Notes: generated by a model from the sequence alone, not told the origin. A DNA stretch of 64,000 bases from Intestinicryptomonas porci (GCF_033971905.1 NZ_JALBUT010000002.1:124001-188000), one strand, 5' to 3'; counted from the first letter of the stretch, positions 33,317-42,907 are shown. Numbers and translations: made by a program.

Positions 33317-34616
33317 CTGAATTTTTCGGCGGAAGAATGTCTTGCAGAGCGTCGCAGTTTTTGCCGCTTATTCGCGCCAAAACTTCGCCTGCGAGATAGC
33401 ATGAGCCCGTGCAAACAACGAGTTTGCCTTCGTATTCGGATTTTATTGAGTTTTCCGAAAACAATTCTTGAACGCTTGAATTTTCGGTTTTGACGCCGGA
33501 ATTCTTTGGCATACATTCTTTAAGCTCGTCGAAACTTAGGGCGCGGTCTTCATTCGGCTTTAAAAATATTATTTTTTTTGCGTGGCGTGAGATTGTTTCC
33601 AGAAGCGGGATTGCGCGTTCTTTGCCTAAAATTCCGCATGCGATTACGGGCTTTTCGCCGCCGTTTTTTTCCGAAAGCAGTGTCAGGTTTTTGTCAAGCT
33701 CTGCCGCTCCTTCCGCGTTGTGCGAGCAGTCCAAAATGAGGGTTGAGCCGTTCTTTAACGGAATTTTCTGCCACCTCGCCGCCCAGAATGTCTCCAAAAT
33801 CGCGTCTTTTGCAATCGCTTCTGAAAATTCGATTTCTCCCAAATTGCCCAGTATTTTGCATGTCAAAAAGGCAAGAGCGGCGTTCTTCTTCTGGTAGAGC
33901 GCGGGCATTGAGGTGTCGAACTCGGGGGAAGATGTGAAATAGTCTTCGAGCTTGTAAAGCGGGGCGTTTTTTTCGCGCGCAATTTTTTCTATTTCAAGCA
34001 TCGCTTCTTTGGGCAAAATTCCGCAGGCAACGGGTGTATTTTCCTTTATGATGCCCGCTTTCTCCCTTGCAATTTCAGGCAGGGTTTCGCCCAAATACTG
34101 CATGTGGTCAAAGCCTATCGAAGTAATTAGGCTGATTTTAGGCTTTATGATGTTGGTTGAGTCGAGCCTTCCGCCAAGCCCCACTTCTATGACGCTCCAG
34201 TCTGCCTTTTTATGCTTGAAGTATTGGAAAGCGAGGGCAGTGATGTATTCAAAAAAAGTGGGGGAAAGGTCGGGGTTGTCCGCAGAAATTTCTTTTGCCG
34301 CCTTGTCCAAAAAATCAAATTCCGACTCAAAATCAAAATCTGAAATTTCCTTGCGGTTAAGCTGTATGCGCTCGTTTATTTTCAGAAGGTGCGGGGACGT
34401 GAAAAGCCCGCAGGCAAAACCGTGCGCGCGCAAAATCGATTCGATGAACGCCGAAGTCGAGCCTTTGCCGTTTGTTCCGGCGACATGCACGAGCCTTGCC
34501 GAATTTTGGGGGTCGCCGAGAGCGCGGGCAAATTCGCGCATTCTGTCGGTCGAAAACTTTGAGCCGCCCCCGCGTAGCGCGTAAATGCGCTCTTTTATTG
34601 CGGAAATCTTTTTCAT
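33306..34616 (-). CDS. folC: Folylpolyglutamate synthase / dihydrofolate synthase
   Basis: Adds glutamate to dihydropteroate and to folates with ATP. 436 residues. The P-loop AGTNGKGST is at 46-54, LFTSPHLLKINERIQLN follows with the family folate-side pattern, and the C-terminal Mur-ligase-like domain has LDCSHNAEGA. The gene starts directly next to the stop of the ROK kinase gene, so the two are probably cotranscribed. Convergent overlap of 11 nt with apt. Confidence 0.95.
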   Translation of the reverse strand: MKKISAIKERIYALRGGGSKFSTDRMREFARALGDPQNSARLVHVAGTNGKGSTSAFIESILRAHGFACGLFTSPHLLKINERIQLNRKEISDFDFESEFDFLDKAAKEISADNPDLSPTFFEYITALAFQYFKHKKADWSVIEVGLGGRLDSTNIIKPKISLITSIGFDHMQYLGETLPEIAREKAGIIKENTPVACGILPKEAMLEIEKIAREKNAPLYKLEDYFTSSPEFDTSMPALYQKKNAALAFLTCKILGNLGEIEFSEAIAKDAILETFWAARWQKIPLKNGSTLILDCSHNAEGAAELDKNLTLLSEKNGGEKPVIACGILGKERAIPLLETISRHAKKIIFLKPNEDRALSFDELKECMPKNSGVKTENSSVQELFSENSIKSEYEGKLVVCTGSCYLAGEVLARISGKNCDALQDILPPKNSATR

Positions 34617-35579
34617 TCAGACTTCGCGTTCAACCGCGTCCCAAACAAGGCTTGAAGAGCCAAGTATTGCCGCGTCGCTTTCAGGCAGCTGCGACGGCAC
34701 TACTTCGATTTTACCTTTCCAAATCGGGTAGAGGTTTTCGTCCAGAGCCTTGCGCGTAGGTTCTAACAGAAGCTCTCCGCTCTTTACGGGGCCGCCGAAG
34801 AGAAAAATTTTCTGCGGTCTTGAAAAGGCAACGAAGTTTGCGAGGTTTTTGCCGAGAATTTCCCCCGTTTTTTGGTATGTTTCAAGCGCGATTTTGTCCC
34901 CTGCGCGGGCGGCAAGCTCGATTGCGAGCGCGTCGATTTCGTCGTACCCCTTGTTTTGAATTTGGGAACCGCCGCCGTAGAACGCCAAAAGTTCAAAGTA
35001 TGTTCGTTTTATTCCCGTTGCGGAGGCATAGGTTTCAAGGCACCCTCTGCATCCGCAGTTGCAGAGCCTTCCGTTTGGAACTGCGCATGTATGCCCAAGC
35101 TCTCCCGCCGCGCCGTCCGCGCCGTAAAGAAGCTTGCCGTCAATTACAATTCCGCTTCCAAGCCCCGTTCCGAGCGTGATTGTTATGAAGTGTTCAAGAC
35201 CCTTTGCGCCGCCGTAGATTTTTTCTCCGAGTGCGGCGGCGTTGGCGTCGTTTGTCATATAGATGTGGTGAAGCCCGAAGCGGTTGCGAAGCTCCCTTAC
35301 AAGCATAAATTCGCCCTTGCCGAAAGGCAGGTTGGGGGCGTTGTCAATCGAGCCTTTGTAGAAATTTCCGTTTGGCGCGCCTATGCCTATGCCCATGCAT
35401 TCGCCGTTTGAATTGTCCATCATTGCTTTTATGCGCGATGAAAGCATTTCAACGTATGATTCAAATGTCTTGTAGTCGGGTGTGTTAAATCTGTCGTGCG
35501 CCAAGACTTTTCCGCTTAGCTCAACGAGCCCTAATTTTGTGTTTGTTCCCCCAATGTCTATGCCGATTGCGTATTTCAT
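34617..35579 (-). CDS. ROK-family sugar kinase (glucokinase-like)
   Basis: 320 residues. Phosphate-binding GIDIGGTNTK at 5-14, catalytic Asp111 in TNDANAAALGE, and the ROK zinc site with His163 and Cys173/175/177/180 in CNCGCRGC, followed by LE. A glucokinase role (glucose to glucose 6-phosphate) is most likely by length and motifs, but ROK kinases for mannose, ManNAc or GlcNAc look similar and cannot be excluded. Directly upstream of folC, with no gap. Confidence 0.88.
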   Translation of the reverse strand: MKYAIGIDIGGTNTKLGLVELSGKVLAHDRFNTPDYKTFESYVEMLSSRIKAMMDNSNGECMGIGIGAPNGNFYKGSIDNAPNLPFGKGEFMLVRELRNRFGLHHIYMTNDANAAALGEKIYGGAKGLEHFITITLGTGLGSGIVIDGKLLYGADGAAGELGHTCAVPNGRLCNCGCRGCLETYASATGIKRTYFELLAFYGGGSQIQNKGYDEIDALAIELAARAGDKIALETYQKTGEILGKNLANFVAFSRPQKIFLFGGPVKSGELLLEPTRKALDENLYPIWKGKIEVVPSQLPESDAAILGSSSLVWDAVEREV

Positions 35580-35650
35580 GTATAAAAAATATTAAGAAAG
35601 TATTTTGAAATTATTTTTTTAAATCACAAATGAAAAAAATCGCAATTTTT

Positions 35651-36262
35651 TTATTTTTCGCGGATTTTTTGGAATGCGGGGGAAGTTTTCATTGAATATT
35701 CGCAGCCGCAGTAGAGTTGGTTGTAGAAATTTCCGCTTTTTAACAACTCTATTCTGCGCTCTGAAAGCCCGTATTTCTTCCAGTTGAAATCCCAAAATTT
35801 TACGCCCTCAACTCTTTCTTCCGCAAACTTTCCCGAAATGCAGATTTGTTCAAAGCTTTTCCACCGCGACGAAGCGAGAGTCGTTGTAAATGCTTTAAGC
35901 CCGAGTTCGCGTGTCTTTTCCGCGCTTTTTAAAAGGCGCAGTTTAAAGCATTCAAGGCATCTTGCCCCTCTTTCAGGCTCATCCTTGAAATCGGAAGTTG
36001 CCGCCTTCCATTCGGCTCTCTCATAGTCTTCGTCGGCAAATGGGATTTTTAGGGAGTTGCAGTGCTTTTTAAGCTCTTCTTTTCGGTGTTCGTATTCGGA
36101 CTTCGGAAAAATGTTCGGGTTAAAAAAATAAACGAAAGGCTCGATGCCGCTTTGCATGAGGCACTCCAAAATGGCAAGCGAACACGGGGCGCAGCAGGCG
36201 TGCAAAAGGATTTTTCTTTCGCCGAACGGGGCTTCGACAATGAGTTTTTTGTCTTGGTTCAT
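35651..36262 (-). CDS. queH: Epoxyqueuosine reductase, QueH type
   Basis: Last step of queuosine synthesis in tRNA: reduces epoxyqueuosine. 203 residues from ATG 36262, which overlaps the stop of the preceding flavoprotein by 4 nt. Cysteines that hold the metal site and Fe-S cluster are all present: HACCAPC (Cys23, Cys24, Cys27), RCLEC (Cys102, Cys105) and YCGC (Cys185, Cys187). QueH replaces the unrelated cobalamin-dependent QueG. queA for the step before lies at 59.3-60.4 kb. Last gene of an eight-gene run. Confidence 0.92.
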   Translation of the reverse strand: MNQDKKLIVEAPFGERKILLHACCAPCSLAILECLMQSGIEPFVYFFNPNIFPKSEYEHRKEELKKHCNSLKIPFADEDYERAEWKAATSDFKDEPERGARCLECFKLRLLKSAEKTRELGLKAFTTTLASSRWKSFEQICISGKFAEERVEGVKFWDFNWKKYGLSERRIELLKSGNFYNQLYCGCEYSMKTSPAFQKIREK

Positions 36263-37461
36263 ATAAGGGAGTTTATTGCGGAAGATGCGATATACGAAGT
36301 TGTCCATGCCGCTTGGAGATTGTAGCCTCCCGTGAATGCGTCGATATTTAAGCATTCGCCCGCAAAAAACACGTTTGGCAGGATTTTGCTTTGCATTGTA
36401 TTTAAGTTGACACAATCCAATTCAAGACCTCCGCTTGTGACGAACTCGCGCGTGTTTGCGGCTTTTGCATCGGTTTTTATTTTTAAAGACGCGATGTTTG
36501 AGCGCAGTGTTTTTTGGTTTTCTTTTGAAAAATGCGCCCATTCGCATTCGCAGGATATGCCAGATTTTTCGAGCAGAAATTCCCAGTATTTTTGCGGGAT
36601 TTCGGGATGGCGGAAATTTCTTGCGAGCTTTTTGGAATGTTTCGTTCTCGCTTCCTTGCAGAACAAATCGAAACTTTCGGGATTTTTCAAAACGCAAAGG
36701 ATAAAATCTAATTTATACTCTTTTTCCGCGAAAACCCTTGCGCCGAGCGAAGACATTTTTAAAACCGCAGGCCCCGTTATTCCCTCATGCGTAAACAAAA
36801 TTCCGCCCGACGTTTCAAAGCCGAATTCGGGGCACTTCAAATATGCCTCTTTTAATGACAATCCCGCCAATTCGGACAACTCTTCCGCCTTAAAGCCGAA
36901 AAGAGACGGCAGGGGGGCGGCGAATTTGTGCGACATTCTTTCAAGGGCTTCTTTTAGGCTTTGTTCCCAACGCCCTCCGACTGCAAACAAAACCGCGTCC
37001 GCAATCACTGTGTCCCCGTCTTTTGAGGATAGCATATATTTGCCGTCTTGCATTTTTGAGAAATTTTTTACGGAGAAATTTTTACGTATGAAAGCTCCGT
37101 TTTTTTGAGCTTCCGAAAGCAGGCAGTTTACTATCGTTAAGCTGTCGTCGCTTTCGGGGAAGACTCTGCCGTCCTCTTCTGTTTTAAACTTTACACCCCT
37201 TTTTAAAAACCACTCTTCAAGCGCAGAATTGCCGAACCTCATGAGGGGCTTTCTAAGGCTTTTGCCTCCGCGCGGATACGCCTTTATGAACTCCGAAACA
37301 TTTTTTTGCGAGTTTGTTATGTTGCACCTTCCGCCGCCGCTTTGTTCGACTTTTCTTAAAATTCCGCCGCTTCCCTCGAGGACTTCGACATCGAAATTCC
37401 CCTTTAAATTCGCGGCGCAGAACATACCCGCCGCTCCCGCTCCGACTATCGCTATTTTCAT
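36259..37461 (-). CDS. BaiN/HI0933-family FAD-dependent oxidoreductase
   Basis: 400 residues. FAD-binding GAGAAGMFCA near 7-16, EQSGGGRCNITN near 44-55 (signature of the HI0933/YhiN group), and ITGPAVLKMSS. The C-terminal GG...FTGGYNLQ repeat binds flavin. BaiN in gut bacteria was linked to bile-acid ring reduction; for most members no substrate is known, so the family name should not be read as function. Overlaps both oppC (4 nt) and queH (4 nt) in the same minus-strand run. Confidence 0.85.
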   Translation of the reverse strand: MKIAIVGAGAAGMFCAANLKGNFDVEVLEGSGGILRKVEQSGGGRCNITNSQKNVSEFIKAYPRGGKSLRKPLMRFGNSALEEWFLKRGVKFKTEEDGRVFPESDDSLTIVNCLLSEAQKNGAFIRKNFSVKNFSKMQDGKYMLSSKDGDTVIADAVLFAVGGRWEQSLKEALERMSHKFAAPLPSLFGFKAEELSELAGLSLKEAYLKCPEFGFETSGGILFTHEGITGPAVLKMSSLGARVFAEKEYKLDFILCVLKNPESFDLFCKEARTKHSKKLARNFRHPEIPQKYWEFLLEKSGISCECEWAHFSKENQKTLRSNIASLKIKTDAKAANTREFVTSGGLELDCVNLNTMQSKILPNVFFAGECLNIDAFTGGYNLQAAWTTSYIASSAINSLI

Positions 37462-38285
37462 CTCTTTTTTAAGGTTAATTTTTCGCCGATTAGGTTTATG
37501 CAGTAGAGCAGGGCGGAAAAAAACGCCGCGGGGAAGACAAGAAGCCAGGGGGCGTCTTCCATGTATTCCGCCCCGTCTTTAATGAGGGAGCCGAGCGACG
37601 GAAGCGGTGCTTGCACGCCCAGCCCGAGAAAGCTCAAAAACGCCTCCAAAAGCATAACGCTTGGCATTGTAAGCGCGGCGCAAACGGTGATTGACGGCAG
37701 CAGGTTTGGCAGAATGTGTTTTAATATTATGCCAAATCCGCTTTGCCCCATTGCCTTTGAAGCTTCAACAAACTGGCTTGACTTCAAATCGAGCGTCATC
37801 GCCCTTGCAATTCGCGCCATCGTAAGCCATTCCACCGCGCCAATCGCCACAAATATGAGCCAGATTGACCTTCCGAAAGCAAGCGTTAGAAGTATTACGA
37901 AAATCGTAAATGGCAGGGAATAAATCACATCAACAATCCTCATCAAAAGAGAGTCTGTTTTTCCCCCTGCAAGCCCCGAGACCATTCCGTAGAAAACCCC
38001 TATTAATATTGATACAGCCGTAGCCAAAATCCCGACAAAGAAAGAAATCCTGCCGCCGTAGAGCAGGCGGCTTAGCATGTCGCGCCCCATTATGTCGGTG
38101 CCGAGAGGGTGGGCAAGGCTTGGCGGAGCGGCTCCCAAGTCCATATTCTGCAATTCGTAGGGATATGGGGCTGTAAAGTCGGCAAAAAGGCATGCCAAAA
38201 AGGCGCAAATTAAAAATGCGGCGCAAATGATTGCTCCTGTTCCGAATTTACCTTTAAGCGATTTTGCAAATTTTGAAATTTTCAT
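37458..38285 (-). CDS. oppC: Oligopeptide ABC transporter permease, OppC-like
   Basis: 275 residues with about six membrane helices. The EAA loop reads EASKAMGQSGFGIILKHILPN near residues 190-210, and HPLGTDIMGRDMLSRLLYGGR is the typical OppC N-terminal loop. Works with OppB as the membrane pore for peptide import powered by OppD/OppF. Overlaps oppB by 4 nt and the flavoprotein gene by 4 nt. Confidence 0.92.
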   Translation of the reverse strand: MKISKFAKSLKGKFGTGAIICAAFLICAFLACLFADFTAPYPYELQNMDLGAAPPSLAHPLGTDIMGRDMLSRLLYGGRISFFVGILATAVSILIGVFYGMVSGLAGGKTDSLLMRIVDVIYSLPFTIFVILLTLAFGRSIWLIFVAIGAVEWLTMARIARAMTLDLKSSQFVEASKAMGQSGFGIILKHILPNLLPSITVCAALTMPSVMLLEAFLSFLGLGVQAPLPSLGSLIKDGAEYMEDAPWLLVFPAAFFSALLYCINLIGEKLTLKKR

Positions 38286-39211
38286 TTTTCAAAAAATCCT
38301 TTCGCTATTTTCGGATTTAACGCCGCAAGGACGAGGTCGGAAATCAGGTTGAAAATTATGATAAAACCCGCGTATAAAATAACACAGCCCATGACCATTG
38401 TGTAGTCGTTGTCAAGCGCGCTTGATATGAAGAATTTACCAAGACCCGGAATTTGAAAAATCGTCTCCACCACGAAAGAGCCTGTAAGAAGCCCTGCCGC
38501 GGCGGGGCCCAAGTAGGAAACCACGGGCTGTATTGCGTTTCTTAGCACATGCACAAAGTAGATTTTAAACGCTCCCAAGCCTTTTGCGCGGGCGGTTTTT
38601 ACATAGCCTTTTGAAAGCTCTCCGATTGCGGAGGCTCTGGCAAGGCGGGCTATCCATGCAAGATAGAAAAGCCCGAGCGTTATTGAAGGCAAAACGGCGT
38701 CGGACGGGAAATTCCAGCCCATTGCGTTGAAGCATTTTAGCTTTATCGCAAAAAGCAAAATTGCGACGGGGGCAAGCACCATTGACGGCAGGCAAATCCC
38801 TGCAAGCGAAATCGCCCCGATGATTTTCCCCGAAGGCTTGTCCTTTAAAACCGCCGCGAGAACGCCCAAAAGAAGCCCGAATGCGAGGGCGAATATCAGC
38901 GCGTAAAATCCGAGTTCAAGGGATACTTTCGCCTTTTCCGCAATAAGTTCGTTCACGCTCCAGCCGCTGTATTTGTAGGACGGGCCAAGCTCCCCGCAGG
39001 CGAGGTTTTTCAAAAATTTAAGGTATTGGCTTCCGAGAGGTTCATTAAGCCCGTAGTAGGCGTTCAGGGCTTCGAGTGTTTCGGGCGGGACGGATTTTTC
39101 CTTGTCGAAAGGTCCACCCGGGACAAAGCGCGCCATAAAAAACGTTGCGGTTATTATCGCGAAGAAAACGGGTATGCTTTCGCAAATTCTGCGCAGAAAA
39201 AACCTAATCAT
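38282..39211 (-). CDS. oppB: Oligopeptide ABC transporter permease, OppB-like
   Basis: 309 residues from ATG 39211, chosen because MIRFFLRRI is the standard OppB opening; the frame continues six codons upstream. About six membrane helices, with PGGPFDKE in the first periplasmic loop and the EAA-type loop YVKTARAKGLGAFKIYFVHVLRN near residues 200-223. Overlaps the oppA end by 8 nt and oppC by 4 nt. Confidence 0.92.
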   Translation of the reverse strand: MIRFFLRRICESIPVFFAIITATFFMARFVPGGPFDKEKSVPPETLEALNAYYGLNEPLGSQYLKFLKNLACGELGPSYKYSGWSVNELIAEKAKVSLELGFYALIFALAFGLLLGVLAAVLKDKPSGKIIGAISLAGICLPSMVLAPVAILLFAIKLKCFNAMGWNFPSDAVLPSITLGLFYLAWIARLARASAIGELSKGYVKTARAKGLGAFKIYFVHVLRNAIQPVVSYLGPAAAGLLTGSFVVETIFQIPGLGKFFISSALDNDYTMVMGCVILYAGFIIIFNLISDLVLAALNPKIAKGFFEK

Positions 39212-40817
39212 TTTCGCTTTCCCCCTCAAAATGCACGCCCTTGAAATTATGGTAGTCGAGCGGGTTTAAGTGCCAGTTTTTCACTCTCTCGTCCATTAAA
39301 AACACGCGGCTGTAAAAGTAAATCGGGATTATCGGCACTTCTTCAATTATCAGCTTTTCGGCGAGGGAAAATTTTTCGTTTGAAACTTTTGCATCGTTTG
39401 TCATTGCCGAGGCTGTCAGATTGTCGAAATTTTTATTTTTCCATCCCGAATGGTTTAGCGGGCTTTTTGATGAAAACATTTCAAGAAAACTCTCGGGGCT
39501 TGCGTAGTCTGCCACCCAACTTGCGCGCGTTATGAAAAAATCTCCCTGCCTGCGCGCGGCAAGGTAGGCAGGCCACGACAAGTTGAAGAGTTCGACTTTT
39601 ATGTTCAAAGCTTCTTTCCATTGCGCCTGAATTGCCTCCGCGATGGGGCGGTGCTGTTCGGACGTGTTGTAGGTTATGGTGATTTCAGGGAAGCCTTTGC
39701 CGTCGGGATAGCCCGCGTCGGCGAGAAGTTTTCGCGCCTCTTTAATATCTTCTTTTATTGATATGGGGCAGGCGTAGCCTTTTGACGCGTTCGGCGGAAC
39801 GAAAGTTGTTGCGGGTTTTTGTTCGGCTTTTAGGAAATTTGAAATTATGGCTTTTCTGTTTATAGACATTGCCAGAGCTTTGCGCACTTTCGGGTCGTTT
39901 AGGGGCGGGCGGGCGGTGTTTATCGCGTAGTAATAAACGCCGAGCATGTCTCCGATTTTTAGGTTTTTTGCCATATCGCGCTTTATGGCGTCCATGCGCG
40001 ACGCCGCCACGGAGTCTGTAATGTGAAGCTGTCCAGCCCTAAAAGCGCGGTCTTCTGTGTTTATGTTTGAAATCGGGTAAAATTCGACAGCGTTTAAAAG
40101 CACGTTTTCTGCGTCCCAGTAAAGAGGATTTTTTTCCACCCTCACTTTGCCGTTCACGCTCCATTTTTTTAGCGTGAAAGCCCCGTTTGACACCATGTTT
40201 TCTGGGCGCACCCATGAGCCTTCGCGCTTATCTTCCGCCCCGAATTTTTTCAAGATGTGCTCAGGCAGGGGAAAGAAAGCGTTGTGGTAAAGCAGGCTTA
40301 AAAAATGGGGGCAGGGGCGTTCAAGCTCTATTTTCAGAGTTTCGCCGTCTATGGCTTTCGCACCCAAGTCTTTTGTTTTGCCCTCAAAGAAGCTTTTTGC
40401 GTTTTTTATGGGGAAGAGAAAGTGCGCGTATTCTGCCCCGACTTTCGGGTTTAAAATGCGCTTGAAGGCAAATACGAAATCCGACGCTTTCAGCTTTTCT
40501 CCGTCCGACCATTTTGCGCTTTTTCGGATTTTAAAAGTGTAGGAAGAGCCGTCGAAACTCCAGCTTTCGGCGGCGGCGGGCAGTATTTCAAGGGTTTTGG
40601 TGTCGGCGCAGACAAGCCCTTCAAAGAGGGCGCAGAGTATTTTAAATTCATTCAATCCCGTCGTAAGGGAGGGGTCGAGAGTGGCGGGGTCGGCGGAGTT
40701 TCCGACAAGAAGAGTGCCGTTTTTTGCGCCTGCGTCTGCGGGCGTTTCGCGCTTTGCGCAGCCGAAAGATGAAATGCAAAAAAACGCGATTGCCGCAGCT
40801 TTAAAAAAATTTTTCAT
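39204..40817 (-). CDS. oppA: Oligopeptide-binding lipoprotein, OppA-like
   Basis: 537 residues from ATG 40817. The lipobox SFGC makes it a lipoprotein, presumably held on the outer face of the inner membrane. SBP family 5 (DppA/OppA): NSADPATLDPSLTTG at the start of the mature domain and WSFDGSSYTFKIRKSAKWSDGEKL, both typical. Binds peptides for the OppBCDF transporter. Overlaps the oppF stop by 4 nt (ATGA). Confidence 0.92.
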   Translation of the reverse strand: MKNFFKAAAIAFFCISSFGCAKRETPADAGAKNGTLLVGNSADPATLDPSLTTGLNEFKILCALFEGLVCADTKTLEILPAAAESWSFDGSSYTFKIRKSAKWSDGEKLKASDFVFAFKRILNPKVGAEYAHFLFPIKNAKSFFEGKTKDLGAKAIDGETLKIELERPCPHFLSLLYHNAFFPLPEHILKKFGAEDKREGSWVRPENMVSNGAFTLKKWSVNGKVRVEKNPLYWDAENVLLNAVEFYPISNINTEDRAFRAGQLHITDSVAASRMDAIKRDMAKNLKIGDMLGVYYYAINTARPPLNDPKVRKALAMSINRKAIISNFLKAEQKPATTFVPPNASKGYACPISIKEDIKEARKLLADAGYPDGKGFPEITITYNTSEQHRPIAEAIQAQWKEALNIKVELFNLSWPAYLAARRQGDFFITRASWVADYASPESFLEMFSSKSPLNHSGWKNKNFDNLTASAMTNDAKVSNEKFSLAEKLIIEEVPIIPIYFYSRVFLMDERVKNWHLNPLDYHNFKGVHFEGESEND

Positions 40818-41611
40818 AGAAAAGACGGAATTGCCGCAATCAGCTTTTTTGTATATGGGTGCTTGGGGTTTTTGCAAAGTTCTTCCGCTTCGCCTTCTTC
40901 GACGATTTTACCGTTTGTCATAACAATAATTCTGTCGCTTATGTGTTCGACGACCGCCAAATCGTGGGCTATGAAAAGCATTGCGATGTTAAGCTCCCTT
41001 CGCAAATCTTCCAGCAGATTGACAATCTGCGCCTGCACGGAAACGTCGAGCGCGCTTACGGGCTCGTCGCAAATGATAAATTCAGGCTCCACGGCAAGGG
41101 CGCGCGCAATGCCTATGCGCTGTCTTTGCCCCCCCGAAAATTCGTGCGGATAGCGGCTTGCAAAATCGGGATTTAAGCCGACTCTTTCAAGCAGGCTTTT
41201 TATGCGGATTTCCCTCTCTTTTTTCGAGAGCGAAAAATGTATGTCGAGAGGCTCTGCGATTGTTTCTCCCACCGTCATTTTGGGGTCGAGAGAATTGAAC
41301 GGATCTTGGAAAATCATCTGGATTTTCTTTCGGTAGGGCATAAAACGGCGGTTTGAAAGCCCCGTAAGCTCCGTTTTATCAAAGAAAATCTTTCCGCTTG
41401 CAACCGGAGCAAGGCGTATGATTGCCCTGCCTGTCGTGGTTTTTCCCGAACCGCTTTCGCCGACAAGCCCCAAAATTTCACCTTTTCCTATTTCAAAGCT
41501 TACGTCGTCAACCGCCTTTACTTCCCCTTTTTTGCGGGAGAAAAGCCCTCCGCCCAAATCGAAGCGCACGCTTAGGTTTTCAACTTTTATTAGTGGAGCG
41601 TCTTGTTTCAT
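40814..41611 (-). CDS. oppF: Oligopeptide ABC transporter ATPase, OppF-like
   Basis: 265 residues. Walker A GESGSGKTT at 51-59, signature FSGGQRQR, Walker B with CDEPVSALD. The C-terminal KNPKHPYTKKLI stretch is typical of Opp/Dpp ATPases. Slightly shorter than E. coli OppF (334), lacking most of the C-terminal Fe-S-type extension. Overlaps oppD by 4 nt. Confidence 0.93.
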   Translation of the reverse strand: MKQDAPLIKVENLSVRFDLGGGLFSRKKGEVKAVDDVSFEIGKGEILGLVGESGSGKTTTGRAIIRLAPVASGKIFFDKTELTGLSNRRFMPYRKKIQMIFQDPFNSLDPKMTVGETIAEPLDIHFSLSKKEREIRIKSLLERVGLNPDFASRYPHEFSGGQRQRIGIARALAVEPEFIICDEPVSALDVSVQAQIVNLLEDLRRELNIAMLFIAHDLAVVEHISDRIIVMTNGKIVEEGEAEELCKNPKHPYTKKLIAAIPSFL

Positions 41612-42441
41612 TGTTCGGCTTCAATCAAAGAATAGTCTATGGAGTTAAGCTTGCGCGACTTCTGCCCAAGATGCGGAATGCAGGAAATAAGCGCTTTTGT
41701 GTAGGGGTGCTTGGGGTTTTTTAGAATTTGCGATGTTTCGCCTTCTTCGACGATTTTGCCCCTGAACATAACTATTACCCTGTCGCACAGTCCCGAAATT
41801 ATGCCGAAGTTGTGGGTTATCAGCATAAGCGACATGTTGCGCTTTTTGCGGACGTCTTTGAGGAGGTCTATAATCTGTTTTTGAATTGTGACGTCAAGGG
41901 CGGTTGTCGGCTCGTCCGCGATTAGCAAATCTGGGCGGCAGGCGAGAGCCATTGCAATCATAACGCGTTGCTGCATTCCGCCTGAAAGTTCGTGGGGATA
42001 GGCGTTATAGCGTTCTTCGGCATTTCTTATGCCCACTTCTTTCAGAGATTTCACGACCTCTTCCCTTGCGTTTTTAACGTTCGGGAAATGCAGTTTTACC
42101 GCTTCCGCAATTTGGTATCCGACGGAGAAAACAGGGTTTAGAGAGGCTGACGGCTCTTGGAATATGTAGGAAATTTTTGCCCCCCTTATTTTTTGCAGCT
42201 CTTTTGCGCTTAATTTCAGCACGTCTTTGTTTTCCCAGAGTATTTCCCCCTCGATTTCGCATATCGGCTTGGGTGGCAAAAGGCGCGTGATTGACATTGC
42301 CGACACTGTTTTGCCCGAACCGCTTTCGCCGACGACCGCGACGCTTTCGCCTTTATCCACGCAAAAACTTATTCCTTTGACGGCCTCAAATGAATTGCCG
42401 CCGGAATTGAATTTGATTTTCAGATTTTTGACTTCGAGCAT
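41608..42441 (-). CDS. oppD: Oligopeptide ABC transporter ATPase, OppD-like
   Basis: 277 residues. Walker A GESGSGKT at 38-45, signature LSGGMQQR, Walker B with ADEPTTALD. The C-terminal part contains KNPKHPYTKALI but lacks the long cysteine tail of many OppD proteins. Forms a heterodimer with OppF. It starts right after the stop of an RsbW-like gene (TAA then ATG). Confidence 0.93.
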   Translation of the reverse strand: MLEVKNLKIKFNSGGNSFEAVKGISFCVDKGESVAVVGESGSGKTVSAMSITRLLPPKPICEIEGEILWENKDVLKLSAKELQKIRGAKISYIFQEPSASLNPVFSVGYQIAEAVKLHFPNVKNAREEVVKSLKEVGIRNAEERYNAYPHELSGGMQQRVMIAMALACRPDLLIADEPTTALDVTIQKQIIDLLKDVRKKRNMSLMLITHNFGIISGLCDRVIVMFRGKIVEEGETSQILKNPKHPYTKALISCIPHLGQKSRKLNSIDYSLIEAEQ

Positions 42442-42840
42442 TTACGCGATGTTTTTTAAAATGGTGAGGACGTTTTTATTTGAAACTCTTTTGTAAGAGG
42501 CTTTATCGGCAAAGTTTTTTATGAAGTGCACGCCCAATCCCCCGATTTCCCTGTCTTCTATTTTTGAATTTAAGTCGGGGGCGGGAGCTTGGGAGAGCGG
42601 GTTGAATTCCGGAGCTTCGTCGGAAATTTCAATTTTTACCAATCCGCCCGATTTTGACATCTCGACATCGACTTTGCCGCCTTTGCCGTTGTAGCCGTGA
42701 AGGCAGATGTTTGTGAAAATTTCCTCCAAAAGCAAATTCAGGGCAAACTCAACGTCTTTTGTCAATGAATTTTGGGCGCAGAAATCTTCAACGTCTGCCA
42801 ATAGGCGTTTTATTTGTGGAATTTCCGCATCGTAGTTCAT
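42442..42840 (-). CDS. RsbW-like ATPase-fold protein
   Basis: 132 residues, the size of RsbW/SpoIIAB-type anti-sigma kinases. GHKL ATPase fold: N-box LLLEEIFTNICLHGY, G1 box with ISDEAPEFNP, and G2 box GGLGVHFIKNFAD. Such proteins bind ATP and phosphorylate a STAS partner or inhibit a sigma factor. No STAS protein, sigma factor or PP2C phosphatase is nearby. It is the first gene of the opp operon, with no gap to oppD, so it may instead regulate something coupled to peptide uptake. Partner unknown. Confidence 0.82.
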   Translation of the reverse strand: MNYDAEIPQIKRLLADVEDFCAQNSLTKDVEFALNLLLEEIFTNICLHGYNGKGGKVDVEMSKSGGLVKIEISDEAPEFNPLSQAPAPDLNSKIEDREIGGLGVHFIKNFADKASYKRVSNKNVLTILKNIA

Positions 42841-42852
42841 TTAACACATAAA

Positions 42853-42886
42853 ATGTCGGGCTTAACAAAATTTGTCAAGCCCGACG
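42853..42886 (-). terminator. Terminator after gpmI
   Basis: A GTCGGGCTT/AAGCCCGAC hairpin with an inner ACAAA/TTTGT stem. The T-run on the minus strand is short (four T). It lies between gpmI and the RsbW-like gene, separating two transcription units. Confidence 0.6.
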
Positions 42887-42907
42887 CTAAATAAGCTTTT
42901 ATTTTGC

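Noticed and set aside
36259..37461. Calling the flavoprotein a bile-acid reductase
   Set aside because: The family is broad and there are no other bile-acid genes; the name alone is not evidence.
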